From Anammoximicrobium sp032229885 (GTDB lineage: Bacteria > Planctomycetota > Planctomycetia > Pirellulales > Pirellulaceae): 13,540 bases of DNA. Position 1 is the first letter of the stretch. The number at the start of each line of letters is the position of its first letter. Position numbers and translations under genes: made by a program. Under the pieces are notes generated by a model, which was not told the origin of the DNA, did no database searches, and saw only the letters and a list, made by a program, of their open reading frames with translations. The stretch covers positions 1 through 13,540 of the forward strand of contig JAVYAJ010000383.1 of assembly GCA_032229885.1 (NCBI GenBank), read 5' to 3'. Shown here piece after piece: positions 11,693 to 13,540 of the stretch.

Positions 11693-13540
11693 ATGCCCCA
11701 AAAATACGAAAAGCTGAAGACCTTGCTCAAAGAGCTCCTCCAACTCGACCAACCCGACCTGGACTTCGGCCTGTACCGCATCATGCACGCCAAGGCGGCG
11801 GAGGTCACGCAGTTCCTGGACAAGGATCTGCTGCCGCAGGTCAAAGAGGCGTTCGACGTGTACAAGACGGCTGACAAGGCCGAACCGGAAAAGGAACTGG
11901 CCAAGGTCATCGCCGGCGTCGAGGCGGCTGGGATGGACCCGCAGGAATCACCCAAGGTCCGGGAAGAGCGGGCCAAGGTCGCCAGCGACGCGGTGGACTT
12001 GGCCGCGTTGGAAAACGAGGTCTACGACCACCTATACAGCTTCTTCCGCCGTTACTATTCGGAGGGGGACTTCCTGGCCAAACGAGTCTACAAGCCGGGC
12101 GTGTACGCCATTCCCTACGAGGGTGAAGAGGTCAAGCTGCACTGGGCCAACGCCGACCAGTATTACATCAAGACCAGCGAGTACCTTTGGGACTACGCTT
12201 TCCGACTGCGGCCGGAGGACGAGCAGGATCCGATGCGAGTCCACTTCCGCTTGGTCGATGCGGCCGAGGGCGAACACGGCAACGTGAAGGCTGCCGAGGG
12301 CAAGGACCGCGTGTTCCTGCTCGCTTCCCACGGCTTCGCCGCGCTGGCGGACGGAGACCAAGGCCAGGAATTGATCATCGACTTCGAATATCGGCCCGCG
12401 ACGCTGGCCGACTGGCCCGCTGGCGCCGCCGGCAAAACCAAGCCGCCGACCCAGAAAGACATGGCCGGGCTGGCCGAGCAGCGGATTCTGGCGATCGAGG
12501 ATGCGGCACTCGCCCGCTGGATTGCCGAGCTGGCTAAGCCGCACGCCAAAGCGGATGGCGAACGGGACGACTATTGCCGGATTCGCGCGCATCTGAATCG
12601 CTACGTCGGCCGCAACACGTTCGATTGTTTCATCCACAAGGATCTAGGCGGCTTCCTCCGTCGCGAGCTCGATTTCTATATCAAGAACGAGGTCATGCAC
12701 CTCGATGACGTGGAAAACGAGTCGGTCCCATGCGTCGAGCAATATCTATCGAAGATCAGGGCCGTCCGCCGGATCGCGGGAAAAATCATCGCCTTCCTGG
12801 CCCAGCTCGAAGATTTTCAAAAGAAGCTCTGGCTGAAGAAGAAGTTCGTGACGCAGACGTCGTACTGCGTTCGACTGGACGCGATCCCCGAGGCGCTGTA
12901 TCCCGAGATCGCCGCGAACGACCCGCAACGCGACGAATGGGTGCGGCTGTGCGCAATCGACGAACTGAAGCCGACCGCAGGAAGTCTGCTCGAACCGGGC
13001 AGGCCAGGGTACAGCGTGCCGTTGACGACGGCATTCCTCAAGGCATATCCGACCCTGATGATGGGCACCCACCACTTCGAGGGAGATTTCGTCGCACGCT
13101 TGCTGGGCTCCATCGACGGCGTAGATGAACAGGTCGATGGAGTCCTGGTCCACAGCGAGAATTTCCAGGCGTTGTCGTTGGTGCAGACGCGTTATCGCGA
13201 GCAGATCAAATGCATTTACATCGATCCCCCGTACAATACGGGCGGCGACGGATTCGCATACAAAGATGCTTACCAACACTCGAGTTGGTATAGTATGGCG
13301 TGGGATCGGATCGCCCGTGTACGCCCTCTTTTGACGCCAGATGGAGCGTTATTTGTATCAATCGATGAAAACGAACAGCCAGGCTTACGTCAAATCCTCA
13401 ACACCATCTTCGGCGCAGAACAGTTCGTCGCTGACATGGTCTGGGCGGCGGGGCGAAAGAACGATTCACGGCTGATCTCGATTTCCCACGAGTATGTTGT
13501 CAGTTACGCCAACAATCGTCAGTTGCTCACGGAAAGAAAG
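11693..13540 (+). CDS. Site-specific adenine DNA methyltransferase, Mod-like (partial, runs off right edge)
   Basis: An uninterrupted frame of 616 codons starts MPQKYEKLKTLLKELLQLDQPDLDFGLYRIM and continues past the end of the window. The first ~500 residues have no catalytic motif: an alpha-helical start, then the segment YDHLYSFFRRYYSEGDFLAKRVY...LHWANADQYYIKTSEYL, common in large methyltransferases encoded beside SNF2 helicases or Type III-like restriction subunits. Residues 495-530 read LVQTRYREQIKCIYIDPPYNTGGDGFAYKD, with DPPY (511-514) being the catalytic motif IV of N6-adenine/N4-cytosine methyltransferases. Motif IV so early with a target domain after it fits the beta class (Type III Mod); the SAM-binding FxGxG motif would lie beyond the window. 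No ribosome-binding site is visible because the inverted-repeat arm occupies the upstream DNA. GC drops from about 70% (12301-12360) to 51% (13261-13540) within the gene. It likely belongs to a restriction or defence locus. Confidence 0.9.
   Translation, partial: MPQKYEKLKTLLKELLQLDQPDLDFGLYRIMHAKAAEVTQFLDKDLLPQVKEAFDVYKTADKAEPEKELAKVIAGVEAAGMDPQESPKVREERAKVASDAVDLAALENEVYDHLYSFFRRYYSEGDFLAKRVYKPGVYAIPYEGEEVKLHWANADQYYIKTSEYLWDYAFRLRPEDEQDPMRVHFRLVDAAEGEHGNVKAAEGKDRVFLLASHGFAALADGDQGQELIIDFEYRPATLADWPAGAAGKTKPPTQKDMAGLAEQRILAIEDAALARWIAELAKPHAKADGERDDYCRIRAHLNRYVGRNTFDCFIHKDLGGFLRRELDFYIKNEVMHLDDVENESVPCVEQYLSKIRAVRRIAGKIIAFLAQLEDFQKKLWLKKKFVTQTSYCVRLDAIPEALYPEIAANDPQRDEWVRLCAIDELKPTAGSLLEPGRPGYSVPLTTAFLKAYPTLMMGTHHFEGDFVARLLGSIDGVDEQVDGVLVHSENFQALSLVQTRYREQIKCIYIDPPYNTGGDGFAYKDAYQHSSWYSMAWDRIARVRPLLTPDGALFVSIDENEQPGLRQILNTIFGAEQFVADMVWAAGRKNDSRLISISHEYVVSYANNRQLLTERK

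Overview
The window looks like a piece of a GC-rich planctomycete chromosome (Pirellula-like lineage). The clearest sign is a DUF1559 prepilin-like protein with its H-x9-DG motif, beside a small lipoprotein with a carboxypeptidase-regulatory-like domain; DUF1559 families are greatly expanded in Planctomycetes. Other signs are large intergenic spaces filled with short hairpin repeats and a dispersed four-helix-bundle (23S rRNA intervening-sequence type) gene. The assignment rests on protein families only; no rRNA or tRNA is present.

Layout. 1-403: no gene; a dispersed GCAGAGAC-type inverted repeat. 404-979 (-): two-TM protein of unknown function. 1233-2201 (-): DUF1559 prepilin-like protein, divergent from the lipoprotein at 2396-2839 (+). 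3200-4687 (+): stand-alone FMN-dependent nitronate monooxygenase family enzyme, followed at once by a 14-bp tandem repeat. 4688-4980: repeats and hairpins. 4981-9818 (-): a two-gene operon of an SbcD/YhaO-like metallophosphoesterase (transcribed first) and a 1194-residue YhaN/SbcC-like ATPase. 9819-10863: about 1 kb with no credible gene, its right half full of repeats related to those at 4.9 kb. 10864-11250 (+): a remnant that looks like an SNF2-family helicase with its motor core missing. 11258-11682: a frameshifted four-helix-bundle gene enclosed by perfect 25-bp inverted repeats. 11693-13540 (+): an adenine-specific DNA methyltransferase (Mod-like) that runs off the window.

How the parts work together. 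The phosphoesterase/ATPase pair resembles Mre11-Rad50 (SbcCD) and B. subtilis YhaO-YhaN, but two features are unusual. Most metal ligands of the phosphoesterase appear to be lost, and the ATPase carries a transmembrane hairpin in its coiled coil plus a roughly 165-residue acidic tail. The right end looks like a decayed or rearranged restriction/defence locus: helicase remnant, inserted four-helix-bundle cassette, then an apparently intact methyltransferase whose restriction partner, if any, would lie beyond the right edge.

The best candidates for something little described are the membrane-associated SMC-like ATPase with a pseudo-phosphoesterase, and the inverted-repeat-bounded four-helix-bundle cassette. 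All family assignments were made by eye from translated sequence; no database search was possible.
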